NCBI GenBank assembly: GCA_030490835.1
Contig: CM059975.1
Coordinates: 52,195,174 to 52,259,173 of the forward strand
Direction: 5' to 3'
Length of the DNA: 64,000 nucleotides
Source: Annona cherimola
Taxonomy: Eukaryota > Streptophyta > Magnoliopsida > Magnoliales > Annonaceae
Each line of letters begins with the position of its first letter. Within the stretch, counting starts at the first letter, position 1. Shown here piece after piece: positions 1 through 12,300 of the stretch. The translations under genes were made by a program, and so were the position numbers. The notes under the pieces are model-generated. The model had not been told where the DNA came from, searched no databases, and was given only the letters and a program-made list of their open reading frames with translations.

Positions 1-428
1 CCAAAAAGATTTTAAAGGTGGCCAGTCCTACAAAATGATTTGGTAGATTTTATGTGTAAATAATGATCAAAATATTATGCAAACTCCTCTTTATATATAT
101 CAGTGTAACAAGGAAGCGACGTCGATAAGATAAATAATGCCATTACAGTGGATGGAAGAGAGTTGCATAAGTTTTGCTCATAAAAATGTTATTAAGAAAA
201 ATTTTATCTCCGCAAGTTTTGAATTAGTTCAAAAGCTTTTAAAAATGAGAATTTCAAAAGTTATTTAGCAAATCATTAAAATTTTGCAAAATATTGTCTT
301 CTCAAATATTTCAAATGTTTCGTAAAATGGATTTATCAAAACATTACTAAACACTTTAAGGGTGGTCATCCTAACATCGGGATTTGAAAATAATTTGCAA
401 AAATATTTTATTTTCAAAACAACAACGC

Positions 429-540
429 CCAGTTCTCAATTTGAGAAGGGCATAGTCTGCGGACTGAGTGGTTTAAAAATTTTAATTTTCTTTTTAAAAT
501 AATCCTACCCAGTTCTCAATTCGAGAAGGGCATAGTCTAC
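429..540. repeat. Duplicated dyad module, about 80-bp period
   Basis: Two copies of a module (about 429-465 and 508-540) both read CCCAGTTCTCAATT(T/C)GAGAAGGG followed by CATAGTCT. TTCTCAA and TTGAGAA at 433-447 form a 7-bp dyad. In the first copy AGTC-TGCG-GACT at 454-465 is a further hairpin with a UGCG loop; in the second copy it has decayed. Confidence 0.7.
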
Positions 541-1060
541 TGATTAAGTTGGCTTTATACATATCAAGCTGAGGCTTGAAAAAGAGCACAATCAAATGAC
601 TGGGCTAAGTTTTGTGGAAATCATTGCTAGCATACGAGTGTGCGCAAAACAATGTACTAGGCTCAAGGTTGAGGCGGTTACGGACCAAAACGGTCGAGAA
701 CCAGAGCTTACCTCTACCTGTAGCTGAGTCGCTTAGGGGAAGGCTGGAGGCCGACGACACCCTCCCTGAAATGGGAGCAGGATCATGGACAACCGCCTAG
801 CTAGTGGTGTAGTCACATGAATGGTTTCTTTCCTAGGGGAGGATGATCACTTGTTAAGTGTCACCTTCTTGAGGGTCATAGACGCAAATCCATATGTTTT
901 TGGAACATACATATGTTCCCTATGTTTTAAAAAGTCCCAAAATGGGCACCTACTCTGTTTAGTTTTAAATGGATTTGTGTTGGCTTTTAATGGATTTATG
1001 TTTAGTTTTCAAAAGATACCATATGCGGGTTAAAAGAGGTTATATGGAAAAAATATTTAT

Positions 1061-1286
1061 GGACATGAGAATGTCCGCATAGATAAAAGATTTCTATGTA
1101 CTTGCATTGCTTTTATAGAAATTTAAATAAATGATGTTTTGGGACAAGTAAATGTCCTCGAGCAAAAGGTTATAAGAAAAATATTTTAGGAGATATAATT
1201 GTCCTCATGCCATATGAAAATTATTTTTGGACATAGACATGTCCTCATGATAGACGAAAACTATTTTGGGACAAACAATTGTTTCC
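1061..1286. repeat. Array of short GGACAT/ATGTCC hairpins (copy B0)
   Basis: Five units start near 1061, 1142, 1189, 1229 and 1268. The clearest are GGACAT-GAGA-ATGTCC (1061-1076), GGACA-AGTAAA-TGTCC (about 1142) and GGACAT-AGAC-ATGTCC (about 1229). The other two are decayed. The same array is longer and clearer at 39023-39511. Confidence 0.75.
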
Positions 1287-1927
1287 ATGAAAAATGGTTT
1301 AGATGCATAGACATCACTTTTGAAAATCCTCGAAATGGGAACATGCACAAAGTTTTATAAGTGTTTATAAAGAAGATTTCTATAAAAGGTTCCTTCCTAT
1401 TGGTATTTGATCACTTGATAAGTGTCTTTTACCAAATAGACAAGGGATGCATTTAAATGAAAAAGAAAATGATGCTTGCTTACTGAGTTTATCACTCATG
1501 TTTTGTTTTTCCAACCTTAAACAGGTTTAAGGCTCAAGGGAAGGAGCAAAGCTAAAAGGTATTGGTATGTTTGAAGAATGAAGGAAGAAATGTATTGCTT
1601 ATAATGAAATGGGATTGATTATGTATGATGTAAATAGATAAGTGATTATGTATAAAATCTACGTGAATTTTTATTTATGAATATGTATGCTGCCCATAAT
1701 ATGAAAGTAAAGATACTTGTATGATAAATTTTATGATGATATAGATGATTCCACTATAAATGATGACAAGTATGAGCTTATATGATAAATGAAAAGAAAA
1801 AAAAATTTGGACGAGATCAAATTAAGAACCCGCCACGTGTTCAGGGCAACAATCCTGATCACATTTACCAATTGAAAATAGATCTTGAGGTAAGGTTGTG
1901 ACGCTCGGTTCGAAGGCGCCACAAGTT

Positions 1928-2593
1928 ATGAGTGCAGAAGAGTTAAAGAAGGAGATGGAAGAAGAAAAGAAACGAAAAATCGAAGAAAGTGTTAATAAGT
2001 GGTTAGAGTCATCACAGGATGCAGATCCTTTTCCACCCGTACCTCCAGGTTTCTCTCCTAGGCATCGTCCACTTCAATTGCAGGACAGTTACCAACAGAG
2101 GCCAAATATTGTGGAGTCTAGTAGCAGGGCTCCTAGAGCTGAGGTTCTACCGGCCTATCGCCCTGGATTTTTAGGGACCCCTCAAACTCCCACAGACTAT
2201 ATATCTCCTCAGGATCTGCAGCGGTTTTGGAAAAATACACTAGCACCTGAACCTCCTAATTTAGGACCTTGGTATAAATTTGAAGGTGGATATCTTCAAT
2301 TTCGATATGGAAAGTGTTGGAAAAGTATCCGACAGAGAGAGAAAGAAATGGTTCCTTTTATAGAAGAGGGTCTTGCTTGAGGATTTATAGAACCACCTAA
2401 ACCTATTCCTCGCCCTGGTGAGATTATGATTCACGTAGATAGAAGCACAGGTAAATTGTTTTCACTTGGAACACCATTACGATATCTTGAACCAATGGTA
2501 GATGAAGATGATGATGATGATGATGAAAGTGAGAGCAGAAATGATAGTAGCAATGCTGATAATGATGGTGGAGGGAACAATCATGCTGGGTAA
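1928..2593 (+). pseudogene. Unrecognised leader ORF between LTR and gag
   Basis: The first ATG lies five bases after the LTR end. The frame runs about 222 codons to TAA at 2591-2593, with one in-frame TGA at 2378-2380. The N-terminus is rich in Lys and Glu (likely helical), the middle is Pro-rich (PFPPVPPGFSP; PNLGPWYKFEGGYLQFRYGK), and the tail is acidic, with an Asp run encoded by a GAT microsatellite at about 2502-2528. I do not recognise the family. It sits where Tat/Ogre-type elements carry an extra ORF before gag, but the gag-pol downstream is chromovirus-like. It could be an element-encoded leader protein, a captured host fragment, or remains of another element. The coherent composition over 220 codons argues that it once coded. 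Confidence 0.5.
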
Positions 2594-2992
2594 GACACTA
2601 GCACTATTACAGAGGAACCTAGCGAAATGTCGCCTAGGCATAGGCGTCATCATTTCTTCAAAAGGAAAGCGGGTAGACGATGAGTTTTCTTTATTTTTAT
2701 GAACTTCAATATGTAAATTTATGAGATCAGGAGACTTTGCTATGATGTGATGTACATATATATATAAGTGTAATGTATGTAACATATGATGTGATGTACT
2801 ATGGTTTAAGGAATGTATGATACGTTTGCTAATTTAAATAATATGAGATGTTGTGAATATGAATGGTTATAAATGTATATGATAATGAATGTGCAAATTG
2901 ATTTCTAATTTTGTGCTAATAATACGTATATGACAATCTAACCCTAATTATAAATGAAAGATTATGTGCTTTTATATATTCAGAAAAGCATT
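2594..2992 (+). other. Non-coding leader before gag
   Basis: AT-rich, no recognisable gene and no primer-binding site complementary to a tRNA 3' end. A pyrimidine-rich stretch ending in TTCAG (AG at 2982-2983) lies 9 bases before the gag ATG and looks like a 3' splice site. Confidence 0.5.
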
Positions 2993-4258
2993 ATGGTGGA
3001 AACAAGATCAGGAAGGAGAACAAATAAAGGAAAGGAAGTTGCTCAAGAGGTCCCCAGCCAACATGAGGTTGGAGAGACTAGTAGACCAAAAAGGCTGGAA
3101 CCTGAATCCAGTAGTGAAAGTTCAAGAACCCGGCAAAGACGAGAACATGTAAGTCTAGAACAAAATGTAGGAGCAGAATATGAGTCAAGACAGGCTCGAC
3201 TCATAGAAGAAAGGGTAGCTGCAGCAGTCAAGGAGGCAATGCAGTAGGCTACTCGCGATTGGGCAGCATAAACCGCAGATATTATCCAAGGTTTGTGGGA
3301 AAGGACACAATAGGCTCAATTGGGCAGTACTGATAGAGATAGAGCCATTCTGATGGCTGGCCCGACTCCCACGACAGCACCCACAGAAGATGAAAATCAG
3401 CTACTAGAAGCTGATAGAAAGGTGATTAATGCATTCTTGGCTCAGCGACCCCCAAAATTTTCGGGAGAACTTGATCCGGTACAGGCTGAACAATGGATAA
3501 CAGAGATTAAGAAATTATTTAGAATTTCTCTGTGTAATGATCGACAGAAGGTATTGTGCACCACACATTTATTGATCAAAGACGCACATGAATGGTGGGA
3601 AACAATGTTGGTCACAATGTCAAGACCAGAAGAGGTGTCTTGGCCGACATTTGTTGAGGAATTCAACAAAGAATACCTTCCGGTTGGGTTACAAAGTCAG
3701 AAAGTGATAGAATTTGAAAGGCTTTATCAGGGAAGAATATCTGTCACCGAATATGCTACTAAGTTTAATGCCTTAGTTAGGTATGTCCCATAGATTGCCA
3801 ATGTGCCAGACAATAAGGTACAAAGATTCCAGCAAGGACTGAGGCCATACCTCAGAGAAAGCCTCGCTCCTTTGCTAATTAAATATTATGCTTCATGTCT
3901 TGAGAGGGCAAGAGCATTGGAAATTGAAGCATTAAGGACATAGGAACTAAGACTTGGGTCAAAAACGTTCAGTTTTGGAATAAAGAAAACTGAACCGGGA
4001 AAAGAAAGGAGTAAGAAAGGAAATGTAAAGAAAGAAAAAGGAACCCCAAATAAGAAACTTCCGCCTTTCTGCAGAAAATGTCAAAGGCGACATCCAGGCG
4101 AGTGTTTAAAAGGATCAAATTGGTGCTATAAATGTGGGCAAGCAGGCCATATAGCCAAGGAATGTAGAATGGGTGAAGTAAAGGTCATTAAATGTTATCT
4201 TTCTAATCAAACAGGACATATCGCTCTGAATTGTCCTAATAAGGTAGAAATATCATAA
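2993..4258 (+). pseudogene. Gypsy element 1 gag (capsid/nucleocapsid), degraded
   Basis: The ATG at 2993 opens with MVETRSGRR and a charged N-terminal region. A retrotransposon gag core follows (about 3440-3790; RPPKFSGELDPVQAEQW, then AHEWWETM and WPTFVEEFNKEYLP). Two CCHC zinc knuckles lie at about 4070-4105 (CRKCQRRHPGEC) and 4124-4165 (CYKCGQAGHIAKEC), plus a degenerate third. In this family gag packages the element RNA into a cytoplasmic particle and the knuckles bind RNA. At least five in-frame stops are present (for example TAG at 3245, TAG at 3791, TAA at 4256), mostly explained by C-to-T change of CAG or CAA. Gag and pol are normally one frame in this clade, so the TAA at 4256 is probably also a mutation. 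Confidence 0.85.
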
Positions 4259-6340
4259 GGACGTGGAAGACCCTCGCAGCTCAGGATACCTGGAACAGCG
4301 AATAAGCAAGGAACTACCACAAATCCGGTACACATGCATGCTTTGACTCGGACTGAATCTCGGGACAAGAAGAGAAGGTGGTCATAGGTATGGTTTACAT
4401 TTTAAGAAATTCGGCAGTTGCTTTGCTCGATTCTGGTGCTAGTCACTCATTCATAGCATGCCAATTTGTGGCCGCCCATGCACTACCAGTAGAATAAACC
4501 AATGATATAATCCATGTAGAATCCCCTGAATATTGGTTAGCCAGTACTAGCTGAGTATGTAAAGCATGCCTAATTAGGATAGGATCATTGATTTTAGAAG
4601 CCAACTTGATCTTATTACCTATGACGAAATTTGATGTGATATTGTGTATGGATTGGCTGAGTCAGTAGGGAGCTATGATTGATTGTAATAATAAGAAGGT
4701 TCAATTGGAAGCAGCTTCAGAAAAAGAAATAGCCATTGGAAAGCTAAGACAACCTGAAAATGTTACAATATTAATATCGTCCATGAAAGCGGTCAAAATG
4801 ATCCGCCAAAAATGCCAAGCTTATCTGGTATCCATTAATGTGGAGAAAGGTATGGAGATAGAAATAAATCAAATTCCTGTGGTTAGAGAATTTCCTAATG
4901 TATTTCCTAAGGAATTGACCACATTACCTCCATAAAGAGAAATGGATATGACTATAGATATCATACCAGGTACAACTCTAATATCAAAGGCTCCTTACAG
5001 GATGGCACCGGCTGAAACGAACGAGCTGAAAACTCAAATACATGAGTTGTTAGATAAATATTTTATCAGACCCAGTGTATCACCCTGGGGAGCTCCGGTA
5101 TTATTTGTAAGGAAAAAATATGGTAGTTTGAGACTGTACATTGATTATCGAGAATTAAATAAGGTCACAGTGAAGAATAAATACCCATTGCCCAGGATCG
5201 ATGATTTATTTCATCAATTACAAGAAGCTATCACTTTCTCTAAAATTGATCTACAGTCAGGGTATCATCAGTTAAGAATATGTCCGACCAATGTTCACAA
5301 AACAACTTTTCGAACTAGGTATGGACATTATGAATTTTTAGTGATGCCATTTGGGCTCACTAATGCGCCTGCTGTATTCAAGGATATGATGAATAGGGTA
5401 TTTCAGGACTATCTTGATTAATTTGTGATGGTATTTATCGACAATGTCCTGATTTACTCCAAGACAGAGAAAGAACATGAGTTCCATTTGTGGATGATAT
5501 TGAAAAGGCTAAGAAAAGAGAAATTGTAAGTTAAAGAAATGTGAATTTTTGTTGAAATAAGTAGGATTTCTGGGTCATATAATATCAGAAAAAGGGATTC
5601 AAGTGGATCCTCAAAAGATTAAGGCAATTTTGAAATGGCAAAGGCTGACGACGATTATAGAAATTCGAAGTTTTCTTGGCTTAGCAGGGTATTACGGAAG
5701 CTTTGTTAAAGGATTTTCTTAGTTATCAGCCCTGTTAACCAAATTAACTCGTAAAGGAGTCGGGTATGTATGGTCTGAAGAATGTGAACGCAGTTTTCAG
5801 GAATAAAAGCAGTGGCTAGTAGAAGCACTTATTCTAACCCTACCCGAAGGAAATGATGATTTTGTGGTATATAGTGATGTTTCAAGAAAGGGTTTGGGTT
5901 GTGTATTAATGCAGAGAGGAAAAGTGATAGCTTATGTGTCACGACAGTTGAAGCCCAATTAGATAAGCTACCCTACTCATGATTTAGAATTAGCAGCAGT
6001 GGTTTTGCCTTAAAAATATGGAGACATTAACTGTATGGTACTAGATGTGAAATTTATACAGATCATAAGAACCTTAAGTATATTTTCACTCAAAAGGAGT
6101 TAAACATGAGACAAAGGAGATGACTCGAGTTATTAAAAGATTATGATTTGGAGATACTATATCATCCAGGTAAGGCAAATGTAGTAGCCGATGCATTGAG
6201 CAGAAATGTCAACATAGCACACCTTATCACCAAACAGGAAGGATTGCTTCAGGAAATAAGACAGTTAGAATTGATTGTATGTCCCCCTAGAGTTCAAGCG
6301 AGGTTATCACAGATGTACATATAATCATCGTTATTTGAAC
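4259..6340 (+). pseudogene. Gypsy element 1 pol: protease, reverse transcriptase, RNase H
   Basis: An aspartic protease with LLDSGASHSF (catalytic Asp codon at 4429) is followed by a reverse transcriptase from about 4942 ([58 protein letters not shown]). RNase H starts near 5860 (VVYSDVSRKGLGCVLMQRGK). The catalytic motif reads FIDN where the family has F(I/V/A)DD: the codon at 5443-5445 encodes Asn, so polymerase activity should be lost. Stops lie at 4495 and 5419, a frameshift lies near 5525, and there are many later lesions. The motif set is that of the Tekay/Del chromovirus clade (clade call is inference from motifs). Confidence 0.88.
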
Positions 6341-7049
6341 AGATTAAAACTGTGCAGCAAAAAGATACAGACCTACATGCCCATGTAGAGAAAATAAAGA
6401 GGAATGGATTGACTGAATTTACTATTGATGAACAAGGTATGTATCGGTACAAAGGTCGTCTATGCATACCTAATACAGCTGAGTTGAAGGAGCAAATTCT
6501 TAAGGAGGCGCATTTTTTACCATTTTCTATTCTCCAGAAGGCACTAAGATGTATCAGGATCTCAAGAAAGCATATTGGTGGAATAATATGAAGAGAGAGA
6601 TCGCTGAATATGTAACCAAGTGCCTAACTTGCCAAAGAGTGAAAGCTGATCACTGAAGGGTATCTGAGAAATTACAATCTTTGGAAATTCCTAAGTAGAA
6701 ATGGGATGATATTACCATGAATTTTATTGAAGGACTACCTAAGACTCAGACTGGAAATGATTCTATATGGGTAATAGTAGATCGGTTGTCTAAATTTGCT
6801 CATTTTATACCCATAAAGAGAACATACACAACAGAAAGATTAGCCAAAGTCTACTATAAGGAGATAGTACGACTTCATAGAGTGCCCAAATCAATAGTTT
6901 CCGATCGAGACACCACTTTCACATCTCGATTTTGGAAAAGCCTGCATGAAACCCTAGACACCCAACTCAAGTTTAGTACCACATTTCATCCCCAAACAAA
7001 TGGACCAATGGAGCGAGTAAATCAGATCATTGAGGACATGCTCCGTATG
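6341..7049 (+). pseudogene. Gypsy element 1 integrase, N-terminal and core part
   Basis: The N-terminal HHCC region keeps the pair in [11 protein letters not shown] (about 6628-6655). The catalytic core keeps the D-D-E residues in VDRLSKFAHF, SDRDTTFTS and NGPMERVNQIIED. A frameshift near 6515-6600 and stops break the reading. The gene is cut at 7049/7050 by a solo LTR and resumes at 8648. Integrase would insert the cDNA into chromatin. Confidence 0.85.
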
Positions 7050-8647
7050 TGTAACGCCCCATTCCTAGAAATACTCAATAACTAGTCGATGGGTGCTACA
7101 CAATCTAAGAAAAATTCGGCAACATCTCCCCATAATATACAAGGGGTAATATGGAATACATGACCTAATATTCATAAACATTTCAATCTGTAACATTCAA
7201 TCCTATATTTATATACTTGCATCTTCATATAATAAGGACATTCATATAGAAGGAAAATCATTAAATATTACCCTTACACATCAAGCAAATATAATGATCA
7301 TGCATATGTGCATCCACAGGGATTATAATCCAATCCGAAATACCAAATACATTATAATTGTCAAAGTGAATCCGCCTAAGTAATTGTCTACATATATAAT
7401 TATCAAAAAGAGCACAATTTAAAAGAACTGAAGTTTAAATATTGTGCTATGGTCTCTCATATTTGATCTTCAACTTGTCCCATCTTGAAGTTCCCCTCCT
7501 GGCCTGTGATATAAAGGCACAATAACAAACGATATGAGTTTAAATAGACCCAGCAAGTAGATAGTGGTTAGCACAAAGTGGAAATAAGTATAATGATGGA
7601 TGCTCATGTAGTGATGAAGCTAACACATATGGGTCCAATACCCACTCCTAAGATCGTATGCATATAACCACGTATAAATAGAATAACACAACCAATCATC
7701 TACTCATGTCCATCAAGGCCCATGAACAACCCTCTCCACATGTCAATCAGGGGCCATGAACAACCCTTTTACAACCAACCATTCAAAATAACACATCATA
7801 CATAACAGACAAGGAAACATGTCGCAAACCGCACATACAACATCAACAAAATTTAAATCAACATATAAATTTGTCACACAAGTATTTTGTCAAACACATG
7901 ATAGGCGCGAAATGAAAGAACCTTCAATTCATACCCTCGTTTGAGGCAAATCAATTCACGTCACATTTCAACAATATAAAAACTGCTAAGAAGTCTTTTG
8001 CATCATAGAAATCGTGCATTCAAAGCAAATTCCCCATGAACCCTAACTGTCACGAACCCTATGCCTCATACCATGAAGTTATCATGCGCTACACATTCCC
8101 ACCAGTCTCACATCACGTTTAACATAAAATTTCATCACTAAATCGAGAAGGGGCGACATCTACTTACCTTAACTGTGATTTCTTCCAAAACAGCGACCGT
8201 AGATGTGGATTGTAGAGATTCGGAGCCTCGAAGCTTCCCGGACTAGGATCTATGACCTTCAAGGAAGATATGAAACCCTAGAGCGCGGGCCGCCCATGTT
8301 AATTGAACCCATTGAGTCGGGCCGGGGCATGAGTTGGGTCCAGTCATAATTAGTAATTTAATTTCCTGCTCCTACATCGAACCCCGTACCTACTCTGCGA
8401 AGGGAAAAAAATAGTTATAGTGCTCGACAATGATACACTAATCATACACATTTAAATTAATACTCAGTGTGCTAAGATCATAATACATGCATATATGCAC
8501 TATATGTCCCCAAGATACCATATTCATATATGTTATGCATCCATTAATATCATAAACTCCTAGTGGCATGTTCGTAAGTTATCTCATAAATAGAGAAGGG
8601 TTATAATGAAAATAAAATAAAATAAAATACCTGGTCCTTACAGTATG
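7045..8647 (-). mobile_element. Solo LTR inside integrase, TSD GTATG
   Basis: The element is 7050-8642 (1593 bp), starting TGTAACGCCCC and ending CCTTACA, flanked by a perfect 5-bp duplication GTATG at 7045-7049 and 8643-8647. Removing it rejoins the integrase frame. On the minus strand it begins TGTAAGGACC and ends GGGGCGTTACA, resembling gypsy LTR termini, hence the tentative minus orientation. It contains no coding sequence. A single LTR with a TSD indicates insertion followed by LTR-LTR recombination. Confidence 0.9.
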
Positions 8648-9355
8648 TGTACTTTGGAATTTGGTGGTTTGTGGGATGAATATGTACCTATAGCTGAGTT
8701 TGCATATAATAATAGCTATCAAGCTAGTATTAAGATGGCTCCATTTGAGGCGTTGTATGGACGGTGATGTCGAACGCCATTGAACTGGGATGAAGTCGGA
8801 GATAAGAAATTAGCCCCAGATTTGTCTCAGAGAATGGCAGACAAAATACAGGTTATTCGCCGGTGTATACTCACAGCCCAGAGTCCGCAAAAGAGTTATA
8901 CAGACTGCAAAAGAAAAGATCTGAATATCCAAGTTGGCGAACATGCGTTTATAAAGGTCACGCCATTCAAAGGAGTTACAAGATTTGGAAAAAGGAGGAA
9001 GCTGAATCCCAGGTATATTGGACCATTTGAAGTATTGGAGAAGATTGGAAAGCTGGCTTATAGGATTGCTTTACCTCCGACATTAGCCTTAGTACACAAT
9101 GTTTTTCATATTTCCATGCTTAGGAAATATGTAGCAGATCCAACCCATGCGCTGGTAGTAGAAAATCTACCAATCCAAGATCATTTAAATTAAGAGAAAA
9201 GACCCATTAAAATCTTGGATCATAAGATACAAAAGCTTTGAAATAGAGAAATAGCGATATTTCGAAAATAAAGCTGCATGGGAATTAAGAGAAGAAGTAG
9301 AAAGGAAACCCCCAGTTATTTAAAGAATAGACGGTTTCGGGATGAAACCTATTAT
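8648..9355 (+). pseudogene. Gypsy element 1 integrase C-terminus and chromodomain-like tail
   Basis: Continues the integrase after the solo LTR: FAYNNSYQASIKMAPFEALYG, then the GPY/F module (NPRYIGPFEVLEKIGKLAYR) and HISMLRKYVADPTHAL, with an open stretch to 9193. Beyond the TAA the frame still shows residues typical of the Tekay/Del chromodomain region (RPIKILDHKIQKL), but with stops. Chromodomains direct insertion to particular chromatin. Confidence 0.82.
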
Positions 9356-9367
9356 AAGGGAGGAGGA
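9356..9367 (+). other. Polypurine tract of gypsy element 1
   Basis: AAGGGAGGAGGA lies immediately before the 3' LTR (TGTGAAATCC at 9369). Primes plus-strand DNA synthesis. Confidence 0.85.
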
Positions 9368-9368
9368 T

Positions 9369-12300
9369 TGTGAAATCCTAATTGGAGTAGAAATCATGTA
9401 TATACAATTGATTGATTCATGTATGAATATTATATTCAGAAATAAATTATTTGCAATTTTTATGACTTGTTGCAGTTAGGACATTTGTTATGAATGTTGT
9501 TTAAATTTATCCATTCCAGATAATGTGGATCAATATGATTGAAGTAACACAATGTGGATGGATAAATATTAGTATGTCATGGAAAAAGAAAATTATTAAA
9601 TCCCATAATGTAACAAATGGAGATTGGGAGGCTAATTATGAAGCCAAGTTGAGAAAATATTAAAAAATTCATAACTTGAGGACCATGAGTCGGATTAAGG
9701 TGAACATTTAAGGGAAAGCACATAATTTTGTGCTTAATCACATGGGGAAATTAGATTTTGAAAATTTTGATGAAAATCTATCATCACCATTCAAAACTTA
9801 AAATGATAATAACTTGAGCTAGAAAGATCAGATTGAGATGAAATTTGAAATGGACGGCTAAAATTATGAGGTTAAGGTTATGGAAGGATTTGATCATTAA
9901 AATAATGATGGGAATAATCTTGCACGAAATTGGGATTAGTGATTTTGATTTTTCAACTCAAAAAGTGATTAGCATTTATGTTGAAAATGAGTAAAATAAT
10001 CAAATTAATAAAAAAAAATTTGAGGTGTAAAGAGGTGGTAATTTGTAAGGTATTTTTTGAATTACTAATAATGGAAAAAATCCTCGCAATTATCTCATAA
10101 TTAAATGCTCAATTAAATAGTTTAATGGAGCATGGGTGATGCGTCAACTAGGAACGTCCAAACAGCCCATATAATGGAATTTTGGGAAATATTTTTTAAT
10201 AAAATAAATACCCGAAGTCAACTATGTGTTAATGAGGATAAAAATGCATTAAATTAAAGTGGAAATTCAGATTTAAAAGGGGCAGATCTAGACCGTTGAG
10301 AGGAAAAGGAAAAATGGACAGCAGCATATCTCTTGGATGATGTGGACGGTTTAGTAGCCTTATGCATATTTTATAATTTTTTAAATTATGATAAAATGAC
10401 CCTAAATGAGCTACACAACTATATAATTAAATTAAAAATTAAATAAAGCTGCATCATAATAAATAATGATAAGATAAGCTGCTGAAAACAGGGATGTGTA
10501 CAGGCAGCAAAAATGGAGCAGAAAAATGAGGACCGTTCAAGCAGCTAGAAATGTGATTTTTTTAATTTTTAAAAATTTCTAAATGCATGATTAATTAGCC
10601 TAGGTATTAGGGAATATAAATGTGCATTAAAAAACTACAAAATTTGTTGAAAAAAAATGAAAAACAGTAGCTACTTTGGACGTGATCTGATGGACAGATT
10701 TGAGATGATTAAATGCATTGGATAATTAACAAATTATTAATTAAGAAAAATATAATTTAAATGGTCCACAAGTTGCCATGTCAGCTAAGTAGATAAAATT
10801 TCATTGGAATAAGCATAGATGAGGTGGCAAGTGGGGTCCACTAGTTGAAAAATTCCAGCTAGTATACAAGGGAGGGACATCCATATGCAAGGGATGGGAA
10901 CTTAGAAAATTTTCAGCACTTTGAGCTCCCATTTCCAGCAGCACACGTCCCCTCTTCCACCACCTTTCAAACCCAAAAACAAGAGAAGAAAAAAGGAAAG
11001 AAAAGAAGGAATTAAGTTGAGGAAGCTTGCTTGAGAAGTGGAGTTAAGTGCTACTCTATACAAGTAAGTATATGATGAGTTTGAATGATTTTAAACTAGT
11101 TTTTCTAACTCAATTTATGGGATGTAAATATAATTCATAATGAATCCTATAATGAAGATTTATAATATTTTTAATTAGGGTATTTAATGGGAATTTAATG
11201 GCAAATAATGCAACTAAGAGTTAGATGTAAGAAGAAAGTGATTAGTGTGATGTATGAGCTCCTACACTAGCACAAACTTGCTGAAATTTGTGTTTAATGT
11301 TGCTGTTTTATTAAGTTGATATACTCATATGATAATTCATGATTTGATGTTGAATATACATGAAATTTAGGATGATTTATGAAGTGTAGAAGGAAGGTTA
11401 GTTAGGGTTACTCTTAAGACCCAAAATTCACGTTTAAATGTTGAAAAATGATACATGAAATGATTCAAATAAATTATGGATGAACTGTAGGGTAAAATAT
11501 CCTAAATATAAGGAACTTTGGATGTGAAATGAGACCTTGCATGAACTGCCCAAATTCGGATTTTTAAAGGAGGTGTGAAGTGGACGTCCAAAGTAGTGTA
11601 AATGGGTACCCTACATACATAAAGCGTTGCTGTTTTGCAAACAACTTATATATGGAATTTTAATATGTGAAAATACCTTGAATTTAAGTTAATAAAAGTG
11701 GTATTAATTTATGGAATCAAGTGGTTAAAAATCTGTTTAGAAATGGAGTATTAAAAGAGACGTTTAAAGGGTAGAAATCGGATACCAAAGTTACTGTTTT
11801 TGGAACTTTGAAATTAGTGAATTAAAAATTTGTGAAAAAGCACTAAATAAGTGCTAATTATGGTGTATAATCATGCTGAATTAGAAGCCAATTTGTTGAT
11901 TTGAAAAATTTTAAGAAATATATTAGTTATGTGTTGAGAAATGTACATATGTGAAGTAGTGATCATGATGAAATGATAAAATAAGCTATGTGAAATATTA
12001 AAATGCAAAAATGTGTGAAATGTGATGAAAAAAAAACGTGAAATATATTGCTGAGTTGATAATCTCAAAATTTGAGATTAATATATGGGAATTAAATATG
12101 TGGTATAATGAAGGATTGATATACATAAGTATGTGATATATGTATACCTAACTTAGTAATTAAGTGGACTATGAATAATTATGAAAATGGATTGGAAAAC
12201 TAAAGTGAATGCAAGCAAATGAAATTTATATGAATATTATGCTATTCTGTCATAGGCAAAGGAAAGGAAAAAGTCGATCCGGAAAGCTCTCACGAACAAG

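Larger units (their letters stand above)
1..1923 (+). repeat. Right end of a long gypsy LTR (type B), cut by the window edge
   Basis: Ends at GGCGCCACA like the other complete gypsy LTRs here (13359, 23663, 40067). It shares with them a terminal block containing AGGGCAACAATCCTGATCAC, a GTAAGG step and GTGACGCTCGG. It carries a CTCCC/GGGAG hairpin near 745-760, an array of GGACAT-type hairpins at 1061-1286, and dyads at 433-530. These features match the LTRs at 27287-33310 and 35146-40067 (type B) rather than the 3' LTR at 9369-13359. It may be the 5' LTR of gypsy element 1 or an unrelated LTR end placed in front of it. The left end and its TSD are outside the window. Confidence 0.85.

Noticed and set aside
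1898..1927. Starting the leader ORF inside the LTR at a GTG
   Set aside because: GTG starts are not expected in a plant nuclear gene; the first ATG after the LTR is at 1928.
2477..2785. Minus-strand 102-codon frame over the GAT repeat
   Set aside because: Antisense of the leader ORF and its microsatellite; Ile/Thr-rich with no support.
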